Source of the DNA: Candidatus Obscuribacterales bacterium
GTDB taxonomy: Bacteria > Cyanobacteriota > Vampirovibrionia > Obscuribacterales > Obscuribacteraceae
Length of the DNA: 64,000 nucleotides
Assembly (NCBI GenBank): GCA_020050835.1
Contig: JAGVKB010000154.1
Coordinates: 62,001 to 126,000, forward strand
Reading direction: 5' to 3'
The translations under genes were made by a program, and so were the position numbers. A model generated the notes under the pieces. It was not told the DNA's origin, made no database searches, and was given only the letters and a program-made list of their open reading frames with translations. Shown one piece after another: positions 1 through 7,320 of this stretch (position 1 is its first letter; every line of letters starts with the position of its first letter).

Positions 1-284
1 GGAACAGCATTTTTAAGTTGCTCCTTAACCTTTATCTCCAATTCGCCAGTAGCACGTGTAACTACCTGCCGGCAAGCATCCATATCAAGAACTGTTCGAA
101 AACTCACAGCATCGGGAAGTTTCACTTTCCGCAGCGGACGTTTGGCCTGCTTTCCTACATATTCAAGTGGAGGCGGTGGCGGAGGCATTTCAGGATGCGC
201 AGGCTGTCGCTCCACAGAAGCATCAGAGATTTCGCTTTGTTCCGGTAGGTGAGGATTCTGCGGAGAATTATCAGCATTTTCCAT
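1..284 (-). CDS. Unknown protein, N-terminal 94 residues (truncated by window edge)
   Basis: An open frame runs leftwards from an ATG at 284 to the window edge with no stop, so only the first 94 codons are visible. The start is supported by a GGAG ribosome binding site 8 nt upstream. The N-terminal 40 residues are polar and end in a run of prolines (MPPPPPP, about residues 37-43). After that comes a basic stretch (KQAKRPLRKVKL) and then a more regular, probably helical segment. There is no signal peptide or membrane segment in the visible part. I do not recognise the family. A disordered Pro-rich N-terminus followed by a folded domain is the only structural statement I can support. Confidence 0.6.
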   Translation of the reverse strand, partial: MENADNSPQNPHLPEQSEISDASVERQPAHPEMPPPPPPLEYVGKQAKRPLRKVKLPDAVSFRTVLDMDACRQVVTRATGELEIKVKEQLKNAV

Positions 285-629
285 AGTATCGCTCCATCTG
301 ACATCATATGAGCAGTCGAGCACTGCATTTAGCTAACTGCGACCTAGTGAACATCAAGCTTCCACCAGTAAAGTGCGGCGCTCAAACAAAGTTATTCCCC
401 CTCGCATAGTTTCTTAACTGAGCTGGTGAAGACATAAAGACTTACCACTCGCCGAAGACTGGTACGAATCCGATTTCACAATTCCACCGTAACTCTTACC
501 AATTGCTAAGGTCTTATGCGATCAAGCGATAGTGGACCGCTGGCTTAAAGCTGGACACAATCTTGGCAATCGTGAAATCCTATCTAAACGCATTCAGCCT
601 ACTCAGCGTCAAAGCGAAAGTTCAAAAAA
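285..629. other. Intergenic region, no gene seen
   Basis: This 345-nt stretch lies between the start of the truncated leftward gene at 284 and the 3' end of the secreted-protein gene at 630. I see no convincing coding frame, RNA gene or strong terminator in it. It should hold the promoter of the leftward gene, but I could not pick out an unambiguous -35/-10 pair. Confidence 0.4.
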
Positions 630-1244
630 CTATGCTTTCACCCTAACGCTGTATGAAATCGTCCTGGATTCAGGCTGGCTATCGCTCCATCGGACGTATT
701 CCATCTTCATTTTTCCATCAGGCTCCAAACTTAAAAGCGACTTCTTGTAATGCAGGGAAGTTCGGATAATCTTGCCGGTATCGCGGGCATACTCGATCTC
801 CCGTTGCCGCTGATAGAGACTGAATACTTTCGTGGAACTCGGTAGAGCCTGCTCGTCCAAAACAACCAGCACGGTATTGCTGTTGCCACCTCTAACGGTA
901 CTGACATGCGGGCTCTGCAGCTTGATCCAAGACTGGCCCTTCGCGTCGACACTGCCGGCAAATGTTCTTTCGCATTCAGCCTTGACTGGCGACGAGCGAG
1001 TCTTCGTGCCAGACTGCACATGAAACAGCTCCTCCTGACGCCAGGTCCCTAGAAGCCAGCGAGGGCAACGGGCCAATGCGACCTCGCCGGCTGCAGGCAG
1101 CAGCTTAGGTGCAAAATTCTCACCTGCCTTCAGCCTGGAGCCGACCTGTTCTTCCCACTCACAGGCAGGCGGAGACTTTATTGCCAGCCCGGATGAACCG
1201 CCAAACAACAGCAACATAGCGACAATCAGCAGGTGTCTGCGCAT
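630..1244 (-). CDS. Secreted hypothetical protein
   Basis: A 204-residue protein starts with a clear signal peptide: basic MRRH, a hydrophobic core LLIVAMLLLF, and a small-residue end near residue 21. The start at 1244 is preceded by GGAGGAG at good spacing. The mature part has three or four cysteines (around residues 28, 59 and 90) that could form disulfides, and a C-terminal half rich in beta-type segments. No enzyme motif is visible and I do not recognise the family. It is a single gene with no close partner on the same strand. Export to the periplasm or cell surface is inferred from the signal peptide alone; the function is unknown. Confidence 0.7.
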   Translation of the reverse strand: MRRHLLIVAMLLLFGGSSGLAIKSPPACEWEEQVGSRLKAGENFAPKLLPAAGEVALARCPRWLLGTWRQEELFHVQSGTKTRSSPVKAECERTFAGSVDAKGQSWIKLQSPHVSTVRGGNSNTVLVVLDEQALPSSTKVFSLYQRQREIEYARDTGKIIRTSLHYKKSLLSLEPDGKMKMEYVRWSDSQPESRTISYSVRVKA

Positions 1245-1638
1245 TTCTCCTCCAGCACGACCGACTCACTTCCGTTCTTACAATTCAAGGCGCCAATCAG
1301 AATTGCCAAACCTGGTCCGCATTTAAGAAGTAGCCGACCAAACACACCGAACGAATTGTTTGCAGTTTTACAAGGTAATTTTATTCCAGCAAAACTACCA
1401 GCAAACCGACTCTTACCAAAATAGTGATGGAACTCTAAACTTCTAACTGCCACCGAAACGAATGCCTGGCTGCCTATTAAGAAAAAACTCAGTCGAACAT
1501 CGACCCTTGAGAACGCCATGATACGATTGGCCTCTTAACAATAGCTGAGCTTTCGGTGATTGGTGGACAATCGGTCGGCGGTTATTCCAGTTCAGTTCAA
1601 TCTCTGGCATCTCGTTACCAATCTAAGGTTTTCCAACG
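1245..1638. other. Divergent intergenic region
   Basis: This 394-nt region separates the leftward secreted-protein gene from the rightward PP-loop gene, so it must carry both promoters. A 97-codon leftward frame (1226-1519) exists here but overlaps the secreted-protein start and lacks family resemblance. I treat it as non-coding. No strong repeat or RNA structure was seen. Confidence 0.35.
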
Positions 1639-2931
1639 TTGACCAACGTAGCAATAGGCAAGCTCCAATCGGAAAGAACGTCGGGACGGTTGCGCGTCTC
1701 CTCTTTAATTGGCGGCACCGAAATCTGGTTTGATTCCAACGAACTACCTGTCCAACCAAGCGTCGAAGCATTCGCATCGACCTTAATCATCCCTTGTTTG
1801 ATGCAAGAGCTATCGCTTTCGATCAATGAGCCGGTTTGTGCCACCTGGTATTCGAACATCGCCGAACTCACGAAGATTGTCAGCGAGAACTGGGGCTCTC
1901 CGGCAAGGCTGCCGCAAGTCACTCATCTGGCCGAGCCTGCCAGAAACGCCGCCACTGCCCGCGCTCAATTTTTCTCCGGCGGAGTCGATTCATTCTTTGC
2001 GCTGATTACCGCCCAAACGCCGGTCGACTACCTCGTCACCGTTCAGGGCTTTGACGTAAACCTGGACGATGCAGTCAGATTCGAGCACCTGGATGCGACT
2101 CTGCGCCAGGTTGCCAGTCACTATCATGCAAAACCCTGCATCGTTCGCACAAATGTCAGAGCGCATCCTGTCGTATCAAGGGTCTCATGGGATGATGCAC
2201 ACGGTGGTACGCTGGCTGCGGTAGGCCATCTTCTAGCCGGTGAGATCGGTTCGATCGTCATCCCCCCATCGTGGTCTGCCGGAACCTGGCATTCGCTGTG
2301 GGGAACTCATTGGACGCTCGATCCGCTCTGGTCGTCTTCCACACTTTCAGTGATTCACGGTGATGCTTCGCAAACGCGCGGCAATCGAATCCGGGCGATC
2401 GCCGACGAGCCGCTTGTTCAGAAACACCTGCGGGTGTGCTTCGAAAACCGTGCGCCTTACGGAAACTGCTCTGAATGCGCGAAATGCGTGCGAACGATGG
2501 CGGTGCTACACGACTGGGGCAGGCTGGAGAAATTCTCAGTCTTCGATTCGAGCGTTCCAATCTGGGACAGAATTGACGCACTGCCCTACGTAACACAATC
2601 AGCTGCTTATGACGAATTGCTCGAACGCGGCGTTGAGCCGAGGCTGGAGTCAGCCATCAGACGCCTGCTCAAGCGCAGAGACAACGCGCTCCTCACAGCC
2701 GAAACTACTCAGTATCACAATCAACAATTTCAAATTCGCAATCGGATTCTTCAGAGCCACAACCAACAGCTGCTTTCTGCGAACATCGACCTCGAACAAG
2801 AGCTACGCAGGCTGCAAGCCGAGATCGCGGGAATGGCCGGCTCACGAATCTGGAGAACCGGCAATGTCATTCGCCGTTTCAAAAACTCTCTGTTCAGCTC
2901 GCACAAATCGATCGGCGTAGATCGTAACTAA
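1639..2931 (+). CDS. PP-loop ATP pyrophosphatase-like protein (QueC/asparagine-synthase-like fold)
   Basis: The 430-residue protein carries a textbook PP-loop, SGGVDS at residues 113-118, which binds ATP in enzymes that adenylate a substrate (QueC, asparagine synthetase, tRNA thiolases). A Cys cluster C277-x2-C280-x2-C283 resembles the zinc knuckle of QueC-like proteins. Residues 345-398 are predicted as a coiled coil rich in Gln, Asn and Arg, an unusual addition. The only upstream start in frame is TTG at 1639, with AAGG about 9 nt before it; the stop codon TAA at 1624 blocks any longer version. It is the first gene of a rightward group with a nicotianamine-synthase-like enzyme and two SagB-like proteins. 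The likely role is ATP-dependent amide, nitrile or thio-group formation on an unknown substrate. The family is visible; the substrate is not. Confidence 0.7.
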   Translation: MTNVAIGKLQSERTSGRLRVSSLIGGTEIWFDSNELPVQPSVEAFASTLIIPCLMQELSLSINEPVCATWYSNIAELTKIVSENWGSPARLPQVTHLAEPARNAATARAQFFSGGVDSFFALITAQTPVDYLVTVQGFDVNLDDAVRFEHLDATLRQVASHYHAKPCIVRTNVRAHPVVSRVSWDDAHGGTLAAVGHLLAGEIGSIVIPPSWSAGTWHSLWGTHWTLDPLWSSSTLSVIHGDASQTRGNRIRAIADEPLVQKHLRVCFENRAPYGNCSECAKCVRTMAVLHDWGRLEKFSVFDSSVPIWDRIDALPYVTQSAAYDELLERGVEPRLESAIRRLLKRRDNALLTAETTQYHNQQFQIRNRILQSHNQQLLSANIDLEQELRRLQAEIAGMAGSRIWRTGNVIRRFKNSLFSSHKSIGVDRN

Positions 2932-3099
2932 CAAGCCTGACTGATCGCTTGCCAATCAAATTCATTGCAAACACCCGGGGCACGCCATTTGGTTGACGAA
3001 GATTACTACTATTTAACGGCAAACCAACATTTCGGTTAGCTAAAATCAGCCAGCCATCTAGCCAAGAAGCGATTCCCATCCGAAATTTGAAGGTAACAC

Positions 3100-3960
3100 A
3101 TGAACGCCAGTACCTTACCCGACTGTACGTCCCAGCATTCGTTGGATCACAACGTAGCGCCTGAGCGAATAGAAAGTCTAAGGAAGCAGCTCAACTTCCA
3201 TCGCGAACAACTAGATAGATACCCGTTAGATTGTATCGATCAAGGCTTCATGGCAGCCGCACAAGCGCTGCTTGATTTCATGCATGCGTACGAAGACGAA
3301 GCAGCCTATGCCGAGTTTGAAAAGTGCTCCGATTTCACCTCATACTACGAATTCTTCTCCCCCCGCGTCCTTCGATTCGCCTGGGCGATGGAAGACCGCA
3401 CGTTCGACGAGATGATGTCTAAAAAGCTTGCCGCCGATCAAAAGCTCGGAGACATTCTTGGCCCTCACTCCTGGGACGCATACTCAAGAATGGCCGATGT
3501 CCTCAACCTCGTGGAATTCTCTTCGTCTTGCCGGTATGTAATAGCTGGTTGCGGAAAGCTGCCAGCAAGCCTATTTTATCTTCATGATTGGACTGCTGCT
3601 GACTGCCTTGTCGGTATTGACAACGACGTTAAAGCCGTTGAGTCGGCGCGTAAGATCGTTGCTCACTTCGGGCTCAATCGAATTCAAATCGATCATGCCG
3701 ACGGTATTGATTTCGACTACAGTTCGTTCGACATAATTTACTGGGGGCCTTTCGCCAACCCGAGATTGAAAGTAATGGAACGGATCCTTTCCACAGCAAA
3801 GCGTGACAGCATTATCATCCTTCGTGATCCTTTTCATACCGGCACCCTGGCGAACAAAGGGGTTCTGGCAGAGCTTGATCCGAGATTTGAGATTTGCAAG
3901 GTGTCGGATGCTCATCCCGGGAGATTCATGCTTAAGCATTACATTCTCCGCCTTAACTAA
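3100..3960 (+). CDS. Nicotianamine-synthase-like SAM-dependent enzyme
   Basis: The 286-residue protein has an N-terminal helical region (residues 1-130) followed by a Rossmann methyltransferase fold. The SAM loop is VIAGCGKLPAS (147-157), the acidic end of strand 2 is VGIDND (171-176), and ADGIDFD (200-206) follows. The helical cap plus a loop of G-x-L-P-x-S type resembles nicotianamine synthase and the bacterial CntL family. Those enzymes move the aminobutyrate group of SAM rather than its methyl group. A plain methyltransferase remains possible. The start at 3100 has GAAGG a few nt upstream. It sits 168 nt after the PP-loop gene and 218 nt before a small peptide gene, all on the plus strand. 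No opine dehydrogenase (CntM-like) or metal-import genes are adjacent. Confidence 0.6.
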   Translation: MNASTLPDCTSQHSLDHNVAPERIESLRKQLNFHREQLDRYPLDCIDQGFMAAAQALLDFMHAYEDEAAYAEFEKCSDFTSYYEFFSPRVLRFAWAMEDRTFDEMMSKKLAADQKLGDILGPHSWDAYSRMADVLNLVEFSSSCRYVIAGCGKLPASLFYLHDWTAADCLVGIDNDVKAVESARKIVAHFGLNRIQIDHADGIDFDYSSFDIIYWGPFANPRLKVMERILSTAKRDSIIILRDPFHTGTLANKGVLAELDPRFEICKVSDAHPGRFMLKHYILRLN

Positions 3961-4006
3961 GGAGCGCTGCCAATAGACCGCTAAGACTGTCACTTTGGGA
4001 GTTTTA

Positions 4007-4026
4007 GACAGCCAAACAAGGCTGTC
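4007..4026. repeat. Short inverted repeat after the NAS-like gene
   Basis: Arms GACAGCC (4007-4013) and GGCTGTC (4020-4026) are perfectly complementary with a 6-nt loop. There is no following T-run, so it is not a standard intrinsic terminator. It is the first of three dyads packed between 4007 and 4173. Confidence 0.4.
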
Positions 4027-4052
4027 CTGACGGCGCTCGACAACCAGATGGG

Positions 4053-4091
4053 CAGATCGCTTTCGCGCTTCCGAATCCCGAAAGCGATCTG
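4053..4091. repeat. Perfect 13-bp inverted repeat
   Basis: Arms 4053-4065 and 4079-4091 (CAGATCGCTTTCG and its complement) pair perfectly around a 13-nt loop. The element lies between the NAS-like gene and the small peptide gene, about 90 nt before the latter's start. With no U-tract following, it could be a factor-dependent terminator, a processing hairpin or a protein-binding dyad. Confidence 0.55.
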
Positions 4092-4138
4092 ATTCAAACG
4101 GCAAACACTCCGCTTGACCCCATTTGTCGGAACATGCA

Positions 4139-4173
4139 ATACTCCCACAGTAACTGCGTTACAGTGGGAGTAT
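4139..4173 (+). promoter_or_regulatory. 16-bp hairpin overlapping the ribosome binding site of the small peptide gene
   Basis: Arms 4139-4154 and 4158-4173 form a 16-bp stem with one mismatch (4149/4163) and a 3-nt loop TGC. The descending arm contains GTGGGAG (4164-4170), the Shine-Dalgarno sequence of the ATG at 4179. In RNA this stem would bury the ribosome binding site. In DNA it is also a long dyad that a dimeric repressor could bind. Which of the two operates cannot be told from sequence. Confidence 0.65.
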
Positions 4174-4178
4174 CACCT

Positions 4179-4367
4179 ATGGCAACCCGCCTGATCGGGA
4201 AATCACAGCCCGAATTGACAATCGCCTCTGAAGAGAAAAGATCTCTGGCAAGAAGAGCACCAATCAGTTCGGTGGTAATTGCATTACCGCAGCCTGGCGG
4301 CGCCGACCTGCTGAAAGCAAAAAAACAATTGCTGCCTCAAAGTCCGCGTCCGGTGGCAGCCAAGTAG
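4179..4367 (+). CDS. Small 62-residue peptide, candidate precursor or regulator
   Basis: I chose the ATG at 4179 because GGGAG sits 8 nt before it. An in-frame ATG at 4134 would give 77 residues but lies before the hairpin and lacks a good ribosome binding site. The peptide is basic (many Lys and Arg), has a central hydrophobic patch (ISSVVIALP) and a Pro/Gln-rich C-terminal tail, and contains no cysteine. It has few Ser or Thr near its C-terminus, so it is not a typical substrate for thiazole/oxazole formation. Its place between a NAS-like enzyme and two SagB-like dehydrogenases makes a peptide precursor attractive. A small regulator or a chance frame are alternatives. The family is not recognised. 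Confidence 0.45.
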   Translation: MATRLIGKSQPELTIASEEKRSLARRAPISSVVIALPQPGGADLLKAKKQLLPQSPRPVAAK

Positions 4368-4415
4368 TCGAATCAGATCACAGTTTGCAGCTCTTCGGCA
4401 GTCGTTGAGAATCGG

Positions 4416-5525
4416 ATGAGTTACAGAGTCCATCCGTGGGTGTTTATTTGCGCCAGAAGAGTCGAGGCGCAAAGATCATTCGTAATTGATGTCCAGTCAT
4501 CGTCACCGCCCTTCCTAGTCGATAATCGTGTTCTGGTCTGGGCCATCATCGCTCTGCCGGAAAGTTTTACGAAGGAAGAAGCGCTATTCATATGGTCGCA
4601 AGAGCCGGAGTCAGCAGAGCTCGCTGATGACCTGTGGAGTTACCTGACTTCTGAAAGCCTCATTTTCTCGGCAGAACTTGCATCCCCGCTACTCGACAGA
4701 TTAGCCATTTGGGATCGGTTGGGCTGGGAGGAAGCCGGTGTATATCACGAGGGAACTCGGGACTACCCGTTCGTTGACATGAGCCGCAAAGACGCATTCA
4801 AGAGCGACAATGAAAGAATGCAGGACTACGAGACCGACTGGCCAGCACCAGATTGCTACCGCTCATTCTCCTCAATTCGTTCCATCAGCCTGGAAAAGGT
4901 CGATCAGGAAGTTGCTCACTACCTCAATGAGCGCAAGTTGATTGGACGAAGCATTGTCAAAGACTTGAGCATCATTTTCGACTTTACCTTCGGGCAGAGA
5001 TTTAGGCTTGAGCGCCAATACGACGAGCAGCAGTTTCTGCAGCTGGAAACCTTGCGAAAGTCCATTCCATCCGGTGGTGGGCGCCACCCAACCGAAGCAT
5101 TCATGCTAGTCTTCACCGACCGGCTCGGGCTAGACATCGGACTTTATCATTACAACGTAAAGAACAATTCTCTTGATTTACTGCGCAAGGAGAATCTCTA
5201 CACGGAATTCCATTCATCTGTGCATTTCGAAGAGAGCCAGGCTCAACCGAACAGTCCGGATGCAGCAATTGTTTTTACTTCTTTGTGCGAGCGCGCGATG
5301 TGGCGCTATAGAGAATCTCGATCGTGGCGAGCAGTTATTCTGGATGTGGGACACGCAGAACAAATGTGCCGGCGAATTTGCGCCACCTTGGAGCTTAAAC
5401 TAAAGAGCTGCATCAGATTCGATGAACGGGCAATGGCTCGATTACTGGGTTTGGATCCATTCTCAGAACCGGTGCTTTCAATCGGAGTGCTTTCAATAGA
5501 CAACGAGCTCAATTGCAATGTCTAA
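4416..5525 (+). CDS. SagB/ThcOx-family (nitroreductase-fold) dehydrogenase
   Basis: The 369-residue protein looks like SagB-type FMN dehydrogenases. These oxidise azoline rings or related groups in ribosomal peptide products. Residues 30-105 form a helical, winged-helix-like N-terminal part. A short His-Glu-x-Thr-Arg-Asp segment (111-116) resembles the linker seen before the catalytic domain in this family. The flavin-binding segment SIPSGGGRHPTE occupies 217-227 and matches the P-S-G-G-x-R-x-P core. MWRYRE (295-300) followed by VGHAEQ (311-316) matches the SagB C-terminal signature. The start at 4416 lies 48 nt after the peptide gene, and the 3' end overlaps the next gene by 8 nt, which implies translational coupling. 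No YcaO cyclodehydratase lies nearby, so the classic azole pathway is incomplete here. Confidence 0.75.
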   Translation: MSYRVHPWVFICARRVEAQRSFVIDVQSSSPPFLVDNRVLVWAIIALPESFTKEEALFIWSQEPESAELADDLWSYLTSESLIFSAELASPLLDRLAIWDRLGWEEAGVYHEGTRDYPFVDMSRKDAFKSDNERMQDYETDWPAPDCYRSFSSIRSISLEKVDQEVAHYLNERKLIGRSIVKDLSIIFDFTFGQRFRLERQYDEQQFLQLETLRKSIPSGGGRHPTEAFMLVFTDRLGLDIGLYHYNVKNNSLDLLRKENLYTEFHSSVHFEESQAQPNSPDAAIVFTSLCERAMWRYRESRSWRAVILDVGHAEQMCRRICATLELKLKSCIRFDERAMARLLGLDPFSEPVLSIGVLSIDNELNCNV

Positions 5526-6456
5526 GATCCGAACTTCGCCCTTGCTGTTTCTTCGTCCTGGCGGTCGATCCACAATAAATGGTCGCAGACTCGCCTCTCA
5601 ACTGACTTTGCGCGATGTCGCCATCCTAGAATTTTTTATGGAAGCAGGCACGCTTGCAGACGGACTCGAGGCAGGGTTCAGAGAACAAGAGATCGAGCGC
5701 GCGCTCGATCTGGGTGTAATCGAAGACAGCGAGACAACAAGTAGCACGAGCAGTAACATTTGGGAGACCTACAACTGGCAGCGCGCAGCCTTTGTTGCCT
5801 TCGCACCCCAGAACAGCAATCCGACCGGCAGGAGCGCTGTCAACAACGGCGCTGAGCACCGCTGGCAAAGCAACTGTCTCTCAACAGAATCCAGCGTGTT
5901 GCTCGATGCCATGCTTCAGCGGCGAACACAACGCTTCTTCTCAGAGCAGCCGGTCGCCAGGGCGGTGCTTCAGAACGTGATTGCTGAGCTGGCAACCTAC
6001 ATGCAAGGCAAGCAGTGGCTTTCAGCTTTCGTCGTTGTTCAGGCGGTCGACGAGCTTCCCAGCGGAGTCTACAAGCTAGATTCAGAGACAGCCACACTAA
6101 TCACACAGCGCCACAAGTTTGCTCGCAAAGATCTGCTCGACTGCCTCCACGGGCAGTGGTGGCTCAACGGTGGCGGACTCTGCTGGTTTTTCACGGTATC
6201 GTTTGCTGAGTTGAAAACCGCGTCTTACGGATACCCGAGCAGCTACGTAGACTTGTTGCGGCAACTCGGAGCGGCTGGACAGGTTCTTATCGAGTCGGTA
6301 TATAAACACGGACTGGGAGCCTGGATGACACCTGCGTTATCCGAAACTCTTGCGGCCAAACTGCTTGGGCTCGACGAAAGAGTGGAAGAGGCGCTTTACT
6401 TCTTCAAGATTGGTCTTCCGGAACAACCATGCCAGGAAAGACGTAGCCCGATTTAA
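5518..6456 (+). CDS. Second, divergent SagB/nitroreductase-like protein with winged-helix N-terminus
   Basis: The 312-residue product starts inside the stop region of the preceding SagB-like gene (ATG at 5518). Residues 28-68 look like a winged helix. Residues 127-300 resemble a nitroreductase fold: LQRRTQRFF (133-141) corresponds to the R-R-S-x-R-x-F opening of that family. The segment GAAGQVLIESVYKHGLGAWM (251-270) corresponds to the conserved helix and G-x-G end. The P-S-G-G flavin motif of the first protein is only partly kept (PSGVY at 181-185). The pair may therefore form a heterodimer in which this subunit is regulatory or has an altered active site. Heterodimerisation is inference from the overlap and homology. 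Confidence 0.65.
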   Translation: MSKIRTSPLLFLRPGGRSTINGRRLASQLTLRDVAILEFFMEAGTLADGLEAGFREQEIERALDLGVIEDSETTSSTSSNIWETYNWQRAAFVAFAPQNSNPTGRSAVNNGAEHRWQSNCLSTESSVLLDAMLQRRTQRFFSEQPVARAVLQNVIAELATYMQGKQWLSAFVVVQAVDELPSGVYKLDSETATLITQRHKFARKDLLDCLHGQWWLNGGGLCWFFTVSFAELKTASYGYPSSYVDLLRQLGAAGQVLIESVYKHGLGAWMTPALSETLAAKLLGLDERVEEALYFFKIGLPEQPCQERRSPI

Positions 6457-6700
6457 TTTAGCTGATCGGCAAAGCCTCACGGGTCCACCGAACGAAAGAT
6501 TACCACCATGTCACCGGTGCGTCCTGACTGCGATCTCGTCAGAAGCGTGTTGAGAAGGTAAAGGTGGCCTGATGATCCCGGTAAGTCACGTCAGAATCTT
6601 TCCACAGACAATGACTAATTCATCGCGCAGTAAGCTAACTGAGGGACAAGGCGAAAGAATCCCATTCAATTGCTCAGCGGTTGGATGGATGCATGATTGA

Positions 6701-6730
6701 TTGCCATCTCGGTTCAATATTGAGTATAAT
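6701..6730 (+). promoter_or_regulatory. Putative sigma-70 promoter
   Basis: TTGCCA (6701-6706) and TATAAT (6725-6730) are separated by 18 bp, a near-consensus vegetative promoter. Transcription would begin near 6737 and leave a leader of about 250 nt before the ATG at 6985. The leader carries the 6798-6818 hairpin. Confidence 0.6.
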
Positions 6731-6797
6731 AGTGCTTGCGAATATGCGCAACTCCGCAATTCATTTCAGCATAGCGCAGTGGTGACCTTCATATCTG

Positions 6798-6818
6798 CAC
6801 TAGTAAGACTTACTAGTG
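6798..6818. repeat. Perfect palindrome CACTAGTAA-GAC-TTACTAGTG
   Basis: The 9-bp arms (6798-6806 and 6810-6818) are exact complements around GAC. It sits about 60 bp downstream of the promoter start site. It could be an operator or a leader hairpin. The core ACTAGTAA also appears in the direct repeats ahead of the Fic gene at 9881. Confidence 0.5.
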
Positions 6819-6984
6819 GCTTAATTTGGGTGGTCCTGGTGTGTTGGTTCGTTGTGCAATGCTGGTTCGAGTCAAAGCGATGCGCGCTGCTGTTATGAAT
6901 TCGGGCGATGAAACCGAAAGGAGCTACTGAGTGCTGCTACTTCTTGAGTAGCTCTTGCACTTGATTGCAATCTGGAGCAACATA

Positions 6985-7320
6985 ATGATCGTTACTGATA
7001 GAAAATTGCTTGACGTTTTAGTGGCGCTGTTACCTACCCTTAAATGGATAGATGCTGCTCAGCCCATCTATCTGGATCAGATTCCAGCCGAGCATATTCG
7101 TGCCCTGAAACAGCTAGAGGGGCTAGGTCTGGTTTACAAGCGAAACGCCAAAACCTATGGACTGCAAAGGGAACGGCTGAAGAAGATACTCGCTCGCACT
7201 AGCGACCCGATCTTGTCCGCTTCTCTAGAACTACAATTAGGCGCGGGGTTTTCCCGGCAACAACCGCGCCGAGTTCATGATGAAAATCAACTCCGAACTC
7301 ACGTGAATGAAAGCTGCTAA
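6985..7320 (+). CDS. Small winged-helix-like hypothetical protein
   Basis: The 111-residue product starts at an ATG with GGAG 8 nt upstream; a longer version from 6955 lacks such a site. Residues 10-70 have alternating amphipathic helices and a Leu-x2-Leu-Gly-Leu-Val-Tyr-Lys turn reminiscent of winged-helix DNA-binding domains. There is no further domain. Its last 84 nt overlap the 3' end of the convergent metal ATPase gene, so the last 28 residues may be unconstrained or the gene may be younger than its neighbour. A role as a transcriptional regulator is a guess from the fold impression. Confidence 0.45.
   Translation: MIVTDRKLLDVLVALLPTLKWIDAAQPIYLDQIPAEHIRALKQLEGLGLVYKRNAKTYGLQRERLKKILARTSDPILSASLELQLGAGFSRQQPRRVHDENQLRTHVNESC

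Larger units (their letters stand above)
6457..6984. other. Long intergenic region with a strong promoter and a palindrome
   Basis: There are 528 nt without a convincing gene between the SagB pair and the next small gene. It contains a good sigma-70-type promoter (6701-6730) and a perfect inverted repeat (6798-6818), listed separately. A 65-codon frame at 6701-6898 overlaps the promoter itself and has no recognisable features, so I do not call it. Confidence 0.5.

Noticed and set aside
1226-1519. A 97-codon minus-strand frame upstream of the secreted-protein gene
   Set aside because: It overlaps the start of that gene, which has a much better ribosome binding site and signal peptide, and it shows no family likeness.
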